Of a stretch of DNA of 64,000 nucleotides, positions 8,149 through 16,839 are shown one piece after another. Made by a program: the position numbers and the translations under genes. Location: positions 1 to 64,000 of the forward strand of contig DATHUY010000083.1 in the NCBI GenBank assembly GCA_035461765.1. The letters run 5' to 3'. The stretch is from Longimicrobiales bacterium (lineage in GTDB: Bacteria > Gemmatimonadota > Gemmatimonadetes > Longimicrobiales > RSA9). A model generated the notes under the pieces. That model did not search any database. It had not been told where the DNA came from and saw nothing but the letters and a program-made list of their open reading frames with translations. How positions within the stretch are numbered: the stretch's first letter is position 1; every line of letters starts with the position of its first letter.

Positions 8149-9663
8149 ATGACACCGACGCCGGAGCTCACCATCGGACGACGCCAGCGTATCGGTCTAT
8201 TCGCCGGACCCGTTCTGCTTGCCGTGCTCCTCCTGCTCGACCCGCCGTCGGGGATGACGCTGCCGGCCTGGCGCACGGCGGCCATCGGGATCTTCATGGC
8301 GTGCTGGTGGATAACCGAGGCCGTGCCGATTCCGGCGACCGCCCTCACGCCGCTGCTGCTCTTCCCGCTGCTCGGCGTGCTGCCGGTCGGGTCGACGGCG
8401 GCGCCATACGCCAACCCGATCATCTTCCTGTTCCTGGGCGGCTTCGTCATCGCCCTTGCCATGGAGCGCCACGGCCTGCATCGCCGCATCGCGCTGCGCG
8501 TCGTGCGCATGATGGGCGTGCACCCGCCGGTCCTGGTGCTCGGGTTCATGGCCGCGACCGCGTTCCTGAGTATGTGGGTGAGCAATACGGCGACGGCCGT
8601 GATGATGCTGCCGATCGGGCTCTCCGTCGTGCAGCTGGTGAGGCCCGAGGCCGGGGACGGACCCATGGACTTCAACTTCGCGATCGCGCTGATGCTGGGG
8701 ATCGCATACGCCGCGAGCATTGGCGGTCTCGCGACGCTGATCGGCACACCGCCGAACGCACTGCTCGCCGCCTTCATGCGCGAGACATACGACGTCGAAG
8801 TCGGCTTCGCGCAGTGGATGGTCGTCGGCCTGCCACTCGCGATCGTGTCGCTGCCCCTGTCCTGGCTGGTTCTGACGAAAGTCGTTTTTCCCATCCGCAT
8901 CCGCGAGATACCGGGCGGTGCGGCCGCAATACAGCGCGAGTACGCGAAGCTCGGCCCGATATCGCGCGCCGAACGAAGTGTGGCCGTCATCTTCGTCGTC
9001 ACTGCGTTGCTGTGGGTCACGCGCCCGCTCCTTGACGCGTGGCTGCCGGGCCTGTCCGACACATCGATCGCGATTGCCGCGGCACTCGCCACGTTCGTCG
9101 TGCCGGTCAGTCTCCGGGATGGCGAGTTCCTGATGGACTGGGAGACCGCCGAGCGCCTGCCCTGGGGCGTGCTGCTCCTGTTCGGTGGCGGGCTCGCGCT
9201 CGCGGACGCCGTCACCACCACCGGGCTGGCCGGCTGGATCGGGGAGGCGCTCGCAGGTCTCCAGGCGTGGCCGCTCCTGCTCATCATCGTGCTCATTACA
9301 GCGGTCGTCATCTTCCTGACCGAGCTGACGAGCAACACCGCGACCGCGGCCGCGTTCCTGCCCCTCGTCGCATCGCTCGCTCTCGGCATCGGCGAGAACC
9401 CGTTCGTGCTGCTCGTGCCCGCGGCGATCGCGGCCAGCTGCGCGTTCATGCTGCCCGTCGCCACGCCGCCGAACGCCATTGTCTATGGCAGCGGTTACGT
9501 GACGGTGCCGCAGATGGCGCGCGCCGGGATCTGGCTCAACATGCTCTTCATCGCGCTCATCACGCTGATGGTATACTCACTCGTGATCGTCGCATTCGGC
9601 ATCGAGCTCGGCACACTGCCCGAGTGGTCGGCCAGGGTGGGACCAGGAGGTTCATTGCCATGA
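8149..9663 (+). CDS. SLC13/DASS-family sodium:dicarboxylate (anion) symporter
   Basis: About 504 residues with some 11 membrane segments. Both repeats carry the diagnostic SNT motifs (SNTATAVMMLP and SNTATAAAFLP), which bind substrate and sodium in VcINDY, each followed later by a TPPNA loop (IGTPPNALL, VATPPNAIV). This places it in the divalent-anion:sodium family taking C4-dicarboxylates, citrate or sulfate; which one is not clear. The start is uncertain: MTPTPELT is chosen because upstream in-frame sequence is not membrane- or signal-like, but its AAGGGG is too close to be an ideal ribosome site. Its stop overlaps the GH9 start (ATGA). Confidence 0.9.
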   Translation: MTPTPELTIGRRQRIGLFAGPVLLAVLLLLDPPSGMTLPAWRTAAIGIFMACWWITEAVPIPATALTPLLLFPLLGVLPVGSTAAPYANPIIFLFLGGFVIALAMERHGLHRRIALRVVRMMGVHPPVLVLGFMAATAFLSMWVSNTATAVMMLPIGLSVVQLVRPEAGDGPMDFNFAIALMLGIAYAASIGGLATLIGTPPNALLAAFMRETYDVEVGFAQWMVVGLPLAIVSLPLSWLVLTKVVFPIRIREIPGGAAAIQREYAKLGPISRAERSVAVIFVVTALLWVTRPLLDAWLPGLSDTSIAIAAALATFVVPVSLRDGEFLMDWETAERLPWGVLLLFGGGLALADAVTTTGLAGWIGEALAGLQAWPLLLIIVLITAVVIFLTELTSNTATAAAFLPLVASLALGIGENPFVLLVPAAIAASCAFMLPVATPPNAIVYGSGYVTVPQMARAGIWLNMLFIALITLMVYSLVIVAFGIELGTLPEWSARVGPGGSLP

Positions 9664-11498
9664 ATACGCGCACGCTCGCCATCAATTCGAGCACACTCGC
9701 GCGCACGCTCGACATGATGCGCACGCTGCTGCCCGTCACGCTGTTTGCTCTTGCCGGCTGCGCCACCACGTCGGAGTCCGACCTGCCAGCCGCCATCCGT
9801 TATAACCAGCTCGGCTATCTCCCGGATGCGCCGAAGGTGGCCGTCCTGTGCTCGCGCGATCAGCGGCTCCCGCCCAGCTTCCGCGTCAACGACGCGAACG
9901 GCCGCACCGTGCTCGGTCCGGTCGCCATCGAGAATGCCGGACCGTTCGGCGGCTGCACCGCGTCCGCGCGTCTCGACTTCACGGCCATCACCGGGAGCGG
10001 CAACTACACGATCGAGGCCGCTCCGGACCTGGCTGTCACCGTGCGCGTTGCGGCCGATGTGTATCGCGGCACGGCCGACTCGCTGCTCGCCTACATGCGC
10101 CAGCAGCGCTCACTCTACAATCCGTTCTTCCGCGACTCCGTGCACCACCGCACCGACGCGATCCTGGTCGACCACCCCGAGGCGGGCACGTTCCTGCCCG
10201 TCGCCGGCGGCTGGGCGGATGCCGCGGACTATCTCCAGTACGTGACGACATCCGCGCATGCGACGTTCGTCATGCTCGCGGCACATCGCGATCACGCGTC
10301 GTCGTTCACGGATGCGTTCGACGCGCACGGACTGCCGGGCGCCAACGGCATCGCGGACGTTCTGGACGAGGCGCGCTGGGGACTCGAGTGGCTCGTGCGC
10401 ATGCATCCGCGCGACGACCTCATCCTGAACCAGATCGCCGACGACCGCGACCACATGAACGCCGACACGCCGCCTACCGACATGTCCGATTACGGTTGGG
10501 GACCGGGCGGCTTCCGGCCCGTCTATCCGTGCACCGGCAGGCCGCAGGGCCTGTTCGACGGGAAGAACCGCTCTGACGGCGTCGCATCGACCGCCGGCAA
10601 GATGGCCGCGGCGTTCGCGCTCGGCGCACTGTCACTGCGCGATCACGATGCAGCGTTCGCGGACACGCTGAGTCGCAAGGCACACACGGCGTATCAGGCC
10701 GGTCGCGACAACCCCGGCGTATGCCAGACCGCGCCCGGCCGCGCACCGTATTTCTACGAAGAGGCCAACTGGGTGGATGACATGGAGCTCGCCGCGGCGG
10801 AAATGCACGCGCTCACCGGCGACACGGTGTACCTGCGCCACGCACTGGAGTATGCCGCACAGGAGCCGGTCACCCCGTGGATGGGCGCGGACACCGCGCG
10901 CCACTACGAGTGGTATCCGTGGCACAACTACGGTCACCACGAGACCTGGCGCGGCGCCGGACCGGACGGCAGGGCCACCCTGGTCGATTACTACCGCCGC
11001 GGTCTCGCCGCCGTCGCCGCACGCGCCGACAACGGCTTCCTCATTGGTATCCCCTTCATCTGGTGCTCCAACAACCTCATGGCCGCGTTCGCCACTCAGG
11101 CCCGGCTCTACCGCGAGATGTCCGGCGACGACACGTACATCGAACACGAGTTCGCCGCCATCGACTGGCTGTTCGGCACCAATCCCTGGGGCACCTCCAT
11201 GGTCGTGGGACTGCCCCGTAGCGGCGACTATCCCGTCGATCCCCACTCCGACGTGTCGCGCCTGCTCCAGGATCACCTGAGCCAGAAGGGCGGCCTCGTC
11301 GACGGACCCGTCTATCGCTCGATCTACGAGAACCTGCTCTACATATCGCTGGTGCATCCCGACGAGTACGCCGAATGGAATACGGGCCACATCGTCTACC
11401 ACGACGACTGGGGGGACTACTCGACCAACGAGCCGATCATGGACGGAACCGCCGTGCTGGTTTACGTTCTGGCCGGGCTCGGATCGCGCGCTCCGTGA
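9660..11498 (+). CDS. Glycoside hydrolase family 9 lipoprotein (endoglucanase-like)
   Basis: 612-aa secreted GH9 enzyme. Lipoprotein signal with lipobox LFALAGC, an N-terminal Ig-like CelD_N domain (IRYNQLGYLPDAPKVAVL through ~110), then an (alpha/alpha)6 barrel. Catalytic-region motifs: GGWADAADYLQY with the base Asp pair of GH9 (usually GGWYDAGD), a late SRLLQDHLS region, and the C-terminal DYSTNEPIMDGTA, whose Glu is the general acid. The start has AGGAGG nine bases upstream and overlaps the transporter stop. It probably cleaves beta-glucans or cello-oligosaccharides at the outer membrane; the exact substrate and endo/exo mode are not known. Confidence 0.9.
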   Translation: MNTRTLAINSSTLARTLDMMRTLLPVTLFALAGCATTSESDLPAAIRYNQLGYLPDAPKVAVLCSRDQRLPPSFRVNDANGRTVLGPVAIENAGPFGGCTASARLDFTAITGSGNYTIEAAPDLAVTVRVAADVYRGTADSLLAYMRQQRSLYNPFFRDSVHHRTDAILVDHPEAGTFLPVAGGWADAADYLQYVTTSAHATFVMLAAHRDHASSFTDAFDAHGLPGANGIADVLDEARWGLEWLVRMHPRDDLILNQIADDRDHMNADTPPTDMSDYGWGPGGFRPVYPCTGRPQGLFDGKNRSDGVASTAGKMAAAFALGALSLRDHDAAFADTLSRKAHTAYQAGRDNPGVCQTAPGRAPYFYEEANWVDDMELAAAEMHALTGDTVYLRHALEYAAQEPVTPWMGADTARHYEWYPWHNYGHHETWRGAGPDGRATLVDYYRRGLAAVAARADNGFLIGIPFIWCSNNLMAAFATQARLYREMSGDDTYIEHEFAAIDWLFGTNPWGTSMVVGLPRSGDYPVDPHSDVSRLLQDHLSQKGGLVDGPVYRSIYENLLYISLVHPDEYAEWNTGHIVYHDDWGDYSTNEPIMDGTAVLVYVLAGLGSRAP

Positions 11499-11599
11499 TT
11501 CCCTGCTCGATTCCGGCCGTCGGCGAGGCCCGACCGGACCACCCCGTGAGCCGCGCGGAGGGCAGTGAAACCCACGCGCGGCCGGGGTGTAGAGGCTGT

Positions 11600-11624
11600 G
11601 CAGGCTGCTCCGGCAGCCTGCTTT
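11600..11624 (+). terminator. Putative intrinsic terminator after the GH9 gene
   Basis: GCAGGCTGC and GCAGCCTGC pair as a 9-bp stem with a TCCG tetraloop, followed by TTT. It lies about 100 bp after the GH9 stop and before the next gene's ribosome site. Confidence 0.6.
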
Positions 11625-11678
11625 CCTGCTAAATCAGAGCGAGCGACGTCTGCTCCGCCAGCAACGAAGGTGTTGTCC

Positions 11679-12548
11679 ATGCGTCCTGTTTCAGCATCCC
11701 GCCTGTCCGCCGGTGCCATCCTCGTCATTATCGCATTCATCACCGCCGCCGCCGGCTCGACCCGCGCAGAAGCCGCGAGTGACGGCACAGTGAGCCGGCT
11801 GGTCGCCGGGACTGCGCCCGTGACCGCTGCGTCGGACGACCTCTCCGACGTGTCGTCCGACAGGGCCGTGGCGATGCCGGCCATCGCCAGGCGGACTTCG
11901 ACTCCCGCGGACGCACCGTCCGACAGGGCCGATGAGGCTCTGCGCGCGCTGGCCGATCGCGTGACGCGCTCCAGCCATTCGGACGCGCTCCGCACTGCGT
12001 TCACCGCCTATTACAACTACCGCAGCGCCAATCCCGGCAGCGTCACGAAGCCCTATCTCTACTATGTCGACATGGGCCTCGATAACGGCACCGCGCGCGG
12101 TTACGTGTTCGACATGGACCAGCTGACCGTCGTCGACGGCCCGTTCACCGTCGCCCACGGCCGCGGCTCAGCTCGCACCCGCGATGGCGTGCCGACCAGC
12201 TTCTCCAACCGGCCCGGCAGCAAGGCCACGTCACTCGGACTGTACCTCGCCCAGGAGACATACAACTTCAGCGGCAAGTCCGGCGGCCGGCGCTACACGT
12301 CCGTAGGCCTCCGCATGCGCGGTGAATCCGGCAAGTTCAACAGCGCCGCCCGCAGCCGCGGCATCGTCGCACATGGCGCCCCCTACGTCACCGCCGGTTC
12401 GGCCGGCCGCAGCGAGGGCTGCCCCGCCATGGAGATGAAGCGCGCCCAGCGCCTCCTCCCCATGATCGCCAACGGCGGCGTCGTTTTCATCTACTCGCCG
12501 AAGGCCTCCGACTGGCTCAGCAGGGATCCCTGGATCCTCGCCGACTGA
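11679..12548 (+). CDS. Secreted murein L,D-transpeptidase-like protein (YkuD_2 family)
   Basis: 289-aa exported protein. After an N-terminal signal/anchor (~10-30) and a low-complexity Ala/Ser/Asp linker, residues ~120-280 match the YkuD_2 family: YLYYVDMGLDNGTARGYVFD, FSNRPGSKATSLGLYLAQET, IVAHGAPYV and GRSEGCPAMEM, the last two giving the His and Cys of the catalytic site. These proteins are thought to cut or cross-link peptidoglycan stem peptides. GAAGG eight bases before the ATG supports this start; longer in-frame sequence has no signal. The stop codon abuts a 154-bp palindromic element. Confidence 0.88.
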   Translation: MRPVSASRLSAGAILVIIAFITAAAGSTRAEAASDGTVSRLVAGTAPVTAASDDLSDVSSDRAVAMPAIARRTSTPADAPSDRADEALRALADRVTRSSHSDALRTAFTAYYNYRSANPGSVTKPYLYYVDMGLDNGTARGYVFDMDQLTVVDGPFTVAHGRGSARTRDGVPTSFSNRPGSKATSLGLYLAQETYNFSGKSGGRRYTSVGLRMRGESGKFNSAARSRGIVAHGAPYVTAGSAGRSEGCPAMEMKRAQRLLPMIANGGVVFIYSPKASDWLSRDPWILAD

Positions 12549-12702
12549 CACCGGACCCGGCTTCACTTTGCGGTTACGCGCCATCCAACTATGGCGCCGA
12601 TCCCCAATGGCGCCTCGCTCAGGCGGGAGACCAGGCGCGACTCGGCTGTGGATAGCCGATGCATCGACCGGCCATAACCGCAAAGTGAAGCCGGGTCCGG
12701 TG
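12549..12702 (+). repeat. 154-bp palindromic element, copy 1
   Basis: Perfect 28-bp inverted repeats bound the element (12549-12576 and 12675-12702); the arm begins CACCGGACCCGGCTTC and ends TTTGCGGTTA. It starts at the very base after the L,D-transpeptidase stop codon. Copy 2 (39374-39527), read on the other strand, has the same length, near-identical arms, and interior matches such as GTGGATA and GATCC. Copy 1 is oriented with its upstream gene, as is copy 2. Between this copy and the DUF3037 stop (12703-12880) I see no gene or clear signal. Confidence 0.88.
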
Positions 12703-12880
12703 AAACTGCCCGACTTCCCCACATCGTTTCCACAGCCGGCCCCGGCCTTTTCCCCATCGTCTGTGGATAACCCACGCCCGCCCCCGCTCGCGCGCGAGAC
12801 CGAAGTCGTAGCCCCACCAGGAGGGCGCCGCCTGGCGCGTGTCTGCGTCATCGCGGCGCGTAAGATCTCTGACCCCGGAG

Positions 12881-13267
12881 CTAGACGTATCCCCGATACA
12901 GCTGATCCAGCTCCGCCGCCGGATCCATGCAGACGCCTTCGTGGACAGGCGCCGGCTGGAGCACGTCGGAGCGGGGTGCACTGATCCAGTGGAATCGCTC
13001 GGAGGGAGAGACGAGAGCGATGGGTCCGGCGCTGTCATCGCCGCGGCAGATCGCGTCGTAGCAATGCAGGTAACGCAGGAGCAGCTCGACATCGACGTCG
13101 GGGGCGAGTTCGCGGAGCGTGTCCTCGTCCATGATGGCGCGCATCCCGAGGAACTCCGCGGAACGGGCGTGGAGTACGACACCGACGTTGACGAACGCGC
13201 CGGTATGCACGTGCGGCACGACGCGCAGCACGGTGAAATGATAGGTGGTCCAGGTCGCGGTATTCAT
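12881..13267 (-). CDS. DUF3037 protein
   Basis: 128-residue soluble protein. The N-terminus (YHFTVLRVVPHVHTGAFVNV followed by GVVLHARSAEFLG) is the DUF3037 signature; the remainder includes the LLLRYLHCYDAICRGDD and RFHWISAPRSDVLQ stretches also usual in this family. Function unknown. DUF3037 genes are repeatedly found beside HipA-like kinases, as here, where the ATG overlaps the kinase stop (ATGA). That suggests the two act together, for example as kinase and partner. Third gene of a MATE-kinase-DUF3037 operon. Confidence 0.85.
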   Translation of the reverse strand: MNTATWTTYHFTVLRVVPHVHTGAFVNVGVVLHARSAEFLGMRAIMDEDTLRELAPDVDVELLLRYLHCYDAICRGDDSAGPIALVSPSERFHWISAPRSDVLQPAPVHEGVCMDPAAELDQLYRGYV

Positions 13268-14094
13268 CGGCGCGCCTGTCGTCGCTGCGGCGGCTCGGCG
13301 ATCACCGTTTCGCGTGCGCGCACGGCTTCGGCGACAAATGCACGAGGCCCGCGCAGCCGCTCGCTCAGGTACCGCACATAGCGCTGGCGCGCCGCATCTG
13401 CATCGGGAAAGACGGCGGGATCCTCGAGTAGCGGGTCGGGGATGTCGCGCAGGATGTCGTGGATCACGTCCTCGGTGATACGACCGGCGAGCTCGTCATC
13501 GACGTCCTGTATGGCATCGCTCGATGTAATGAGCACGTGATCGCGGATGAGCGGGAAAGGCGACCGCGTGCGGGTTTCGTCGACGCTCTCCCAGTCGTGG
13601 TGGACGTACAGCGCCGCGCCATGGTCGATCAGCCACGGCTGGCGCTGCCACACGAGCAGGTTCGTGTTGCGATGTGTGCGATCCGGGTTCGTCACGAATG
13701 CATCGAGCCATACCAGCCGTGCGGCGAAGTCGGGGGTCACGACATCGTGCGCAGCTGCGAGCGCGAAGTTGAACGCGCCGTCGAGGTAGCGCAGGCCTAC
13801 GTTCGTGCCGTGGCTGGCGCGGAGCAGGTCCTGGATCTCGGGGTCCGGCTCGCTCACACCGAACTGCGGCGGCACATCGACAATGGCGATGTCGGGAGTG
13901 GGCAGGCCGATGACGCGGGCGAGGCGTGCGACGATCAGCTCGGCGACGAGCGCGCGCGGACCCTGCCCTGCGCCGCGGAACTTCACGACGTAGAGGCCAT
14001 CCTCGGTATCGACGATCGCCGGCAGCGATCCGCCCTCGCGCAGCGGCTGGACGTATCGGTGCGCGGTGTACGTCGGCAGGGGCGCCACGTTCAC
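13264..14094 (-). CDS. HipA-like Ser/Thr kinase
   Basis: 276-aa single-domain kinase related to HipA but much shorter than the 440-aa toxin, lacking its N-terminal subdomain. Seen: YVVKFRG with putative ATP-binding K38, glycine-rich start, catalytic loop TNPDRTHRNTNLL (D138, N143) and the IDHG metal motif (D157). The GTG start overlaps the MATE stop (GTGA) and has no other candidate nearby. Kinase residues are intact, so an active enzyme is expected; the target is unknown. Pairing with DUF3037 instead of a HipB DNA-binding antitoxin argues against a classical hipBA module. Confidence 0.84.
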   Translation of the reverse strand: MNVAPLPTYTAHRYVQPLREGGSLPAIVDTEDGLYVVKFRGAGQGPRALVAELIVARLARVIGLPTPDIAIVDVPPQFGVSEPDPEIQDLLRASHGTNVGLRYLDGAFNFALAAAHDVVTPDFAARLVWLDAFVTNPDRTHRNTNLLVWQRQPWLIDHGAALYVHHDWESVDETRTRSPFPLIRDHVLITSSDAIQDVDDELAGRITEDVIHDILRDIPDPLLEDPAVFPDADAARQRYVRYLSERLRGPRAFVAEAVRARETVIAEPPQRRQARR

Positions 14095-15566
14095 GCGTGG
14101 CCGATGTCGACGGAGATCGTACGCCAGCGTCCCTGGCGGAACCGGATCACGCTCAGGACACAGCGCGTCATGTGCCCGATGAGTATTGCGAGCCAGATAT
14201 CGATGGCGTCGAGTGTGCCCATCTGGTCGAGGACGAAGCACATGCCGAGCGGGATCACGACCTGCGAGATGATGGATATGTGGAGCGGACTGCGCGTATC
14301 GCCGGTGCCCTGCAACCCGCCGGTGTAGGTGAGCGCGACGGCGATGAAGACACCCGAGATGCTCAGCACGCGCATGAGCTGCACGCCGAGCTCGACGACT
14401 TCGGGCTCCGCCATGCCGAAGATGCTGAGGAGCTGGCGCGGCATCACGAGGAACAGCACACCGACCACGGCGGCGCCCGACACGGCGATGCGGCCGGCGG
14501 CGTGGACGGCGTCGGCCGCGCGCTCCGGCTGGCCGGCGCCGAGGTTCTGGCCCGCCATGGCAGCGGCGGCGCCCATGAGCCCGACCGACGTCCACGTGAT
14601 CAGCGAGAAGAGCTGCGTGTAGACCACCGTGTATGCGGCCTGTGCCGCCGCACTCTGCGCGAGCGACCCGATGTACGCCAGCAGCATGACGCCGCCCACG
14701 TTCATTGCGATCCCCTGCACACCGGTCGGCAGACCGAAGCGGAACAGGGCGCGGATGATCGGCCAGTCCGGACGCAGCTTCGAGTTCTTCGGGAACTCGA
14801 CGACCCAGCGGCCGCGGTAGAGCGCGTAGATGGCGTACGCGCCGACACTGCACATGGCGATGACGGTGCCCAGAGCCGCGCCGGTCGTACCGAGGGCCGG
14901 TACCGGACCAAGGCCGGGGATCAGGATGACGTTCAGCACCAGGTTCGCGATGGTCGCGATGATGCCGAGCCGCATCGGCGTCTGCGCATCGCCAGCGGAA
15001 CGGAGCGCACCGCCGAGCATGAAGAAGATGAGCAGGCCCCAGCTGAAGACGAACATGATGCGCAGATACGGCAGCGCCTCGGCGGCTACTTCCGGCGTCG
15101 CATTGACGACGTTCAGCAGGGACGGCGCGAGCACGTAACCGAGCGGAGCGAGCACGCCGAGCGACAGAACGAACGCGGTGAGGAAACCCTGGTAGACGGT
15201 GCGGTTCACCTTCTCGTCATCGCCCGCGCCCGCGAAGCGTGCGACGAGCACGCTCATGCCGGTGAACAGCGAGGAGATGAACACGACGACGACGAGGAAG
15301 ATCTGCCAGGAGACACCGATCGCCGCATTGCCGGTGTAGCCGACATAGCGTCCGACCATCACGTGGTCGACGATGCCCTGGAGTCCGCCGATGATGTTCT
15401 GCAGCATCGTCGGCCAGGCGAGCTTCCACACGGCCGGCGTGAGCGGCCCCTCGATGATCGATCGATCGAAACGCGTGCGGCGCGGCGGTGCCGGCGGCGG
15501 CAGCGGGTCGGCCACCGTGGCCTTCAGCGGCTCCGCCGCGGCCTCGTCCTCAGCCGGCTGGCTCAT
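14091..15566 (-). CDS. MATE-family multidrug/toxin antiporter
   Basis: 491-aa protein with 12 predicted membrane segments in two MatE repeats. Segments such as AWPTMLQNIIGGLQGIVDHV and, in the second half, TTGAALGTVIAMC and GGLQGTGDTRSPL are typical; the VDHVMVG stretch of TM1-2 and the GALRSAGDAQTPM loop match the NorM/DinF families. The start at MSQPAEDE is preferred since GGAG lies eight bases upstream; MEPTMSQP four codons earlier is possible. A Pro-rich cytosolic tail (~30 aa) precedes TM1. First gene of an operon with a HipA-like kinase. Confidence 0.92.
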   Translation of the reverse strand: MSQPAEDEAAAEPLKATVADPLPPPAPPRRTRFDRSIIEGPLTPAVWKLAWPTMLQNIIGGLQGIVDHVMVGRYVGYTGNAAIGVSWQIFLVVVVFISSLFTGMSVLVARFAGAGDDEKVNRTVYQGFLTAFVLSLGVLAPLGYVLAPSLLNVVNATPEVAAEALPYLRIMFVFSWGLLIFFMLGGALRSAGDAQTPMRLGIIATIANLVLNVILIPGLGPVPALGTTGAALGTVIAMCSVGAYAIYALYRGRWVVEFPKNSKLRPDWPIIRALFRFGLPTGVQGIAMNVGGVMLLAYIGSLAQSAAAQAAYTVVYTQLFSLITWTSVGLMGAAAAMAGQNLGAGQPERAADAVHAAGRIAVSGAAVVGVLFLVMPRQLLSIFGMAEPEVVELGVQLMRVLSISGVFIAVALTYTGGLQGTGDTRSPLHISIISQVVIPLGMCFVLDQMGTLDAIDIWLAILIGHMTRCVLSVIRFRQGRWRTISVDIGHA

Positions 15567-15584
15567 GGTCGGCTCCATCCGGCC

Positions 15585-15593
15585 AATATAGCA
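15585..15593 (-). promoter_or_regulatory. Extended -10 promoter element for the MATE operon
   Basis: Read on the minus strand, TGCTATATT is an extended -10 (TGnTATAAT type) about 20 bp before the MATE start; no clear -35 is seen. The 117-129 bp between the MATE and GH84 genes must hold both divergent promoters. Confidence 0.45.
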
Positions 15594-15695
15594 TGAGGCG
15601 CCAGTCGCATGCGACGCTGCCTCCGAGAACGGCTGCATGGCCCGCGCGCCACCCTGGCACTATGATGCGCGTGCATTCAATACGAGGAGCACGTC

Positions 15696-16754
15696 ATGGA
15701 TCTCGGGATCATCGAAGGATTCTACGGCCGCCCGTGGACGTGGGAGGAGCGCGCCGCGACCGCCTCCTTCCTCGCACCGCACGGCTACCGTTTCTACCTC
15801 TATGCCCCCAAGGCCGATACGTATCTGCGCCGACGCTGGCAGGAGCCCCACCCTGCCGAGGACGCCAGCCGGCTCGGCGACTTCGCCGCGCACTGCCGCA
15901 GTCTGGACGTGCGTTTCGGCGTCGGCCTCAGCCCCTACGAGCTCTACCAGAATTTCGACAATGCGGCGCGCGCGGCGCTCGGCGACAAGCTCGCGTTCCT
16001 GGACGAGCTCGGCATCCGCGACCTGGCCGTGCTCTTCGACGACATGCGCGGTGACCTCCCCGACCTGGCTCACCGTCAGGTCGAGATCGTCGACTGGATC
16101 GCGACCCGCACGCGCGCGGACCGTATCATCGTGTGTCCGACGTACTACTCGGACGATCCCGTGCTCGACCGCGTCTTCGGCCGGCGCCCCGACCGATACG
16201 TCGAGGAGTTCGGCGCGCTCATGGACCCGCGGTTCGAGATCTTCTGGACAGGCGAGGAGGTGGTGTCGCGGGAGATCTCGGTCGGCCACGCGCAACGGGT
16301 GACCGAGCAGCTGCGCCGCAAGCCGTTCCTCTGGGACAACTATCCCGTGAACGACGGGCAGCGCATGTCGCAGTATCTGCATCTGCGCGGCTTCACGGGT
16401 CGGCCGGCCGGCCTCGCGGATCATCTCGCGGCGCACGGCGTCAATCCCGCGCTGCAGCCGACGCTCACGCGCATCCCCGCTCTCACGCTCGTCGAGAGCT
16501 ATCGCCGCGGTGCGGATTACCAGTACGGCGACGCGATGCGGCGGGCGGCGACCGAGGTCCTGGGCAGTGAGCTGGGTGCCCTTGTGCGCGACGATACGCT
16601 CATCCTCCAGGACGTCGGCCTGGATCGGCTGGGGGACAAGGAATCACTGCTGCGGCAGCACTACGAGGGCGTGGACCACCCGGGCGCGCGCGAGATCATC
16701 GCGTGGCTCGATGGCGGGTACCGTATCACGGACGAGATCGTTCACACGCAGTGA
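15696..16754 (+). CDS. GH84-type beta-N-acetylglucosaminidase (O-GlcNAcase/NagJ-like)
   Basis: 352-aa TIM-barrel enzyme. It opens with GIIEGFYGRPWTWEER, the hallmark of GH84, continues with YAPKADTYLRRRWQEPHP, and carries the adjacent catalytic aspartates in LFDDMRGD (D115, D116) used for substrate-assisted cleavage. No signal peptide is visible, so it is probably cytoplasmic, unlike most clostridial homologues. Substrates could be N-acetylglucosamine-containing oligosaccharides or protein-linked GlcNAc. GAGGAG lies upstream of the ATG, and a TATGAT box (15661-15666) precedes it. Its stop codon lies inside the first copy of a 41-bp direct repeat. Confidence 0.9.
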   Translation: MDLGIIEGFYGRPWTWEERAATASFLAPHGYRFYLYAPKADTYLRRRWQEPHPAEDASRLGDFAAHCRSLDVRFGVGLSPYELYQNFDNAARAALGDKLAFLDELGIRDLAVLFDDMRGDLPDLAHRQVEIVDWIATRTRADRIIVCPTYYSDDPVLDRVFGRRPDRYVEEFGALMDPRFEIFWTGEEVVSREISVGHAQRVTEQLRRKPFLWDNYPVNDGQRMSQYLHLRGFTGRPAGLADHLAAHGVNPALQPTLTRIPALTLVESYRRGADYQYGDAMRRAATEVLGSELGALVRDDTLILQDVGLDRLGDKESLLRQHYEGVDHPGAREIIAWLDGGYRITDEIVHTQ

Positions 16755-16839
16755 GCCCGCCCCTCGGCGGACTCAGGGTGTCGCACTGCGCGATCACTGT
16801 GAGCCCCCCGCTCCGCGGAGTCAGGGTGTCGCAGTGCGC
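16751..16839. repeat. Two-copy 41-bp direct repeat at converging gene ends
   Basis: Copies at 16751-16791 and 16799-16839 match at 36 of 41 positions; both contain TCAGGGTGTCGCA. The first starts on the GH84 stop codon; the second encodes the last codons and stop of the converging PH-domain gene. This looks like duplication of the 3' coding end. Confidence 0.75.

Noticed and set aside
12703-12880. A small gene or RNA after the palindromic element
   Set aside because: Contains only C-rich sequence with scattered GTGGATAA-like words; no start with ribosome site, no terminator and no conserved RNA shape that I recognise.
13264-15566. A classical hipBA toxin-antitoxin module
   Set aside because: No HipB-like DNA-binding protein is present and the kinase lacks the HipA N-terminal subdomain; the partner is DUF3037.
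13926-15596. A 556-codon plus-strand open frame opposite the MATE and kinase genes
   Set aside because: Low-complexity Arg/His/Asp/Glu product with no domain; MATE and HipA-like sequences on the other strand are convincing.
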